A stretch of 8,105 bases of DNA from Planctomycetota bacterium (lineage in GTDB: Bacteria; Planctomycetota; UBA1135; GCA-002686595): the NCBI GenBank assembly GCA_028823185.1, contig JAPKBY010000059.1, positions 1-8,105 of the forward strand, given 5' to 3'. This document shows, piece after piece, positions 6,261 to 8,105 of this stretch. Within the stretch, counting starts at the first letter, position 1. The number at the start of each line of letters is the position of its first letter. The notes beneath the pieces are model-generated. The model was not told where the DNA came from, ran no database searches, and saw nothing but the letters and a program-made list of their open reading frames with translations. A program made the translations under genes and the position numbers.

Positions 6261-8093
6261 ATGGTCACTCTCATCGCACTCCTCGTCGCCGCGACCATCG
6301 CGGGCGGACTCATTCCGCTCTTGGCGTCACGCTTTCGTGAAGGGGGTCTACACCTCTTAGTTGCGGTCTCTGCAGGGCTCGTCTTGGGCGCGTTTCTCTT
6401 TCACTTGGCGCCGGAGTTCTTAGAGACGGAGCATGTCAGCGGGGGTGCGGTGTTCGGATTGATCCTCGGCTTCGCGCTGATGGGGGCTTGGGGGCTCTAT
6501 CGATCTCGACTGGTTCAAAAAGATACCGACCCTCACGGGAGAGTCTGGCTCTCTGCGCTCTTGGGTATGAGCGTTCACGCTCTGACGGCAGGCGTCGGGC
6601 TCTCTGTCTTTGATAAGGCTGGTGGCTTCGCGGTCATCATGTGGCCGATGGCTTGGCACAAGGCGACCGAGGGACTCTCCTTGAGCTCTCTGCTTCAGCT
6701 GTCGGGGAAGGGACCCGTCAAAACGGTCGGTTATCTGACGCTCTTTAGTCTGGCGACGCCGCTCGGTCTCTTGCTCGGTTCAGTCGGTCTCGGAGGCGAG
6801 CTGGGCTTCACCGCAGGCCTCGCTGCAGGCTCATTCCTATATGTCGTCGTCTTCGACTTCCTCCCCGAGGCCTTTCATGGCGCTGGGAACAGGGTCGTGC
6901 GCGGCTTCGCTGTCGCCTTAGGGTTGTTGATTGGCGCCTTAGGGATGAGCGGAGATCACGGGCACGGGCACGAGCACGATCATGCTGAGCACGCATCCTC
7001 TTTCGGTCTGATGAAAGTCCTTGAGGAGGGTTGGCACGTTCTGACTCAGATGTCTCCGTGGCTTCTCGGCGGCTTCCTCATCGCTGGTGTGCTCTCTCAG
7101 GTCCTTGACTCGAAACGCATCGGGCGCTGGCTCGGCGGGGGTGGGATCAAGAGCGTCGTAGGCGCGGCGCTTGTCGGCGCTCCCTTGCCGCTCTGCTCTT
7201 GCTCTGTCTTGCCGGTGGCCTCCTCCTTGAGGAAAGAGGGAGCGAGCCGCGGGGCGACGAGCGCGTTTTTGATCTCTACCCCAGAGACTGGCGTCGACTC
7301 GATCAGCGTGACCTGGGGTCTCCTCGGTCCTGTGATGGCGATCGCGCGCTTCATCAGCTCTATCACGACCGCGATCGTTACGGGCTTCGCGGTCTCGATC
7401 ACTCCAGAGGAGGCGGATGAGCCAGAGGTAGAGGAGGAGGTCCACAGCTGCTGCATGCACAAAGACGAGGAGGCTCCAGCTGCAGACTCTGTCTCAGAAG
7501 AGCACGTCCACGTTCAAGAGGGTGGCTTTCTTCAGCGCGTCTTCCGCTACGCATACATCGACATGATGGATGATCTCGCCAAGACCCTCTTGGTCGGCTT
7601 GGGGCTCGCTGCCTTCGCCGCGGCGCTCCTCCCAGAGGGTTGGTTGAACGAGACCAGTGATGGCCCGATGGCTTATCTGGTCATGCTCGTGATCGGGATT
7701 CCGCTCTATGTGTGCGCTTCGGCATCGACGCCGATCGCCGCGACCTTGATCGCAAAAGGACTGGCTCCCGGCGCCGCTCTCGTGTTCCTGCTCGCAGGGC
7801 CTGCTACAAATCTCGCGACCCTCGCTGTCTTGCGGAAGACGCTCGGAGTGAAAGCTGCGACCGTTCACTTGGCCGTACTTGCGGTCTCTACGCTCGCCTT
7901 AGGGGTGCTCTTCGATGTGCTGCTCTCGCACTCCATATTGGACATGGGGGAGCTCTCTGCAGGGCTAGTCGCTAGTCATGATCACGCTGAGATTAGCCAC
8001 CTCTCTAGCGCTGCGGCTGTGGTCTTGCTCAGCTTGATCGGGGCTGCGATCTGGCGCGGTGCCAGGGAAGAGGCACCCCAGGTCAAGGCCTAG
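6261..8093 (+). CDS. Fusion of ZIP-family metal transporter and SO_0444/ArsP-type Cu/Zn efflux permease
   Basis: This 610-residue, multi-helix inner-membrane protein is made of two transporter folds. Residues 1-229 are ZIP-like, with eight predicted helices. TM4 carries H106-A-L-T-A-G111 and TM5 carries H133-K-A-T-E137-G138, at the positions of the metal-site motifs. Residues 230-244 form a His-rich linker with six histidines. Residues 249-555 are an SO_0444-type permease (ArsP_1 superfamily) with PLCSCSVLP (309-318), STPETGVDS (339-347), LYVCASASTP (482-491) and GPATN (513-517). A cytoplasm- or periplasm-facing acidic loop (382-421) holds HSCCMH (395-400). The tail has SHDHAEISH (572-580) and one extra helix (582-599). 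SO_0444 proteins are linked to Cu/Zn efflux and ZIP proteins usually to uptake, so net direction here is unknown. The reading frame is unbroken, and the start is set by a strong RBS. Domain calls are confident; the combined function is inferred. Confidence 0.88.
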   Translation: MVTLIALLVAATIAGGLIPLLASRFREGGLHLLVAVSAGLVLGAFLFHLAPEFLETEHVSGGAVFGLILGFALMGAWGLYRSRLVQKDTDPHGRVWLSALLGMSVHALTAGVGLSVFDKAGGFAVIMWPMAWHKATEGLSLSSLLQLSGKGPVKTVGYLTLFSLATPLGLLLGSVGLGGELGFTAGLAAGSFLYVVVFDFLPEAFHGAGNRVVRGFAVALGLLIGALGMSGDHGHGHEHDHAEHASSFGLMKVLEEGWHVLTQMSPWLLGGFLIAGVLSQVLDSKRIGRWLGGGGIKSVVGAALVGAPLPLCSCSVLPVASSLRKEGASRGATSAFLISTPETGVDSISVTWGLLGPVMAIARFISSITTAIVTGFAVSITPEEADEPEVEEEVHSCCMHKDEEAPAADSVSEEHVHVQEGGFLQRVFRYAYIDMMDDLAKTLLVGLGLAAFAAALLPEGWLNETSDGPMAYLVMLVIGIPLYVCASASTPIAATLIAKGLAPGAALVFLLAGPATNLATLAVLRKTLGVKAATVHLAVLAVSTLALGVLFDVLLSHSILDMGELSAGLVASHDHAEISHLSSAAAVVLLSLIGAAIWRGAREEAPQVKA

Positions 8094-8105
8094 ATCGAGG
8101 GGAGC

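Noticed and set aside
6939..7460. A 173-codon minus-strand open frame inside the transporter fusion
   Set aside because: It is rich in Arg, Asp and Glu with no motif and is fully covered by a strongly supported gene. It is a shadow frame.
8094..8105. Purine-rich GAGGGGAG after the transporter stop, possibly the RBS of another gene
   Set aside because: The window ends before any start codon, so nothing can be supported.

Overview
The window is GC-rich by eye and almost fully coding. It carries seven genes, all apparently intact, in three transcription blocks. A DUF481-type outer-membrane barrel and envelope-spanning ABC auxiliary proteins point to a Gram-negative (diderm) bacterium. The gldA-gldF-gldG-DUF4340 gene order occurs in Planctomycetota, Myxococcota and some Gammaproteobacteria. 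The sequence alone does not let me choose between these phyla. I see no mobile elements, CRISPR arrays or RNA genes.

Left block (37-672, + strand): an AlkB-family 2-oxoglutarate/Fe(II) dioxygenase, closer in motifs to the ALKBH2/ALKBH3 type than to E. coli AlkB. It is predicted to repair alkylated nucleic acid. It converges on the next operon with only 3 bases between the stop codons.

Middle block (5243 down to 676, - strand): a tight four-gene operon. In transcription order it holds an ABC ATPase (GldA-like), a six-helix ABC-2 permease (GldF-like), a GldG-like auxiliary protein with a large extracytoplasmic region, and a DUF4340 protein. Spacings are 3-9 bases. This is a complete Gld-type ABC module whose substrate is unknown outside Bacteroidota. 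A good sigma70-like promoter (5331-5358, - strand) lies upstream.

Right block (5481-8093, + strand): a two-gene operon of a DUF481 beta-barrel followed, 9 bases later, by a 610-residue protein. That protein joins a ZIP-family metal transporter domain, a His-rich linker and an SO_0444/ArsP-type Cu/Zn efflux permease in one uninterrupted reading frame. This fusion is the most interesting item in the window. It suggests a metal-handling system in which an uptake-type fold and an efflux-type fold are physically tethered.

The 237-base divergent intergenic region (5244-5480) holds both promoters, a perfect small hairpin, three imperfect 10-bp G-rich tandem units that fit a G-quadruplex pattern, and two short dyads around the right-hand promoter.
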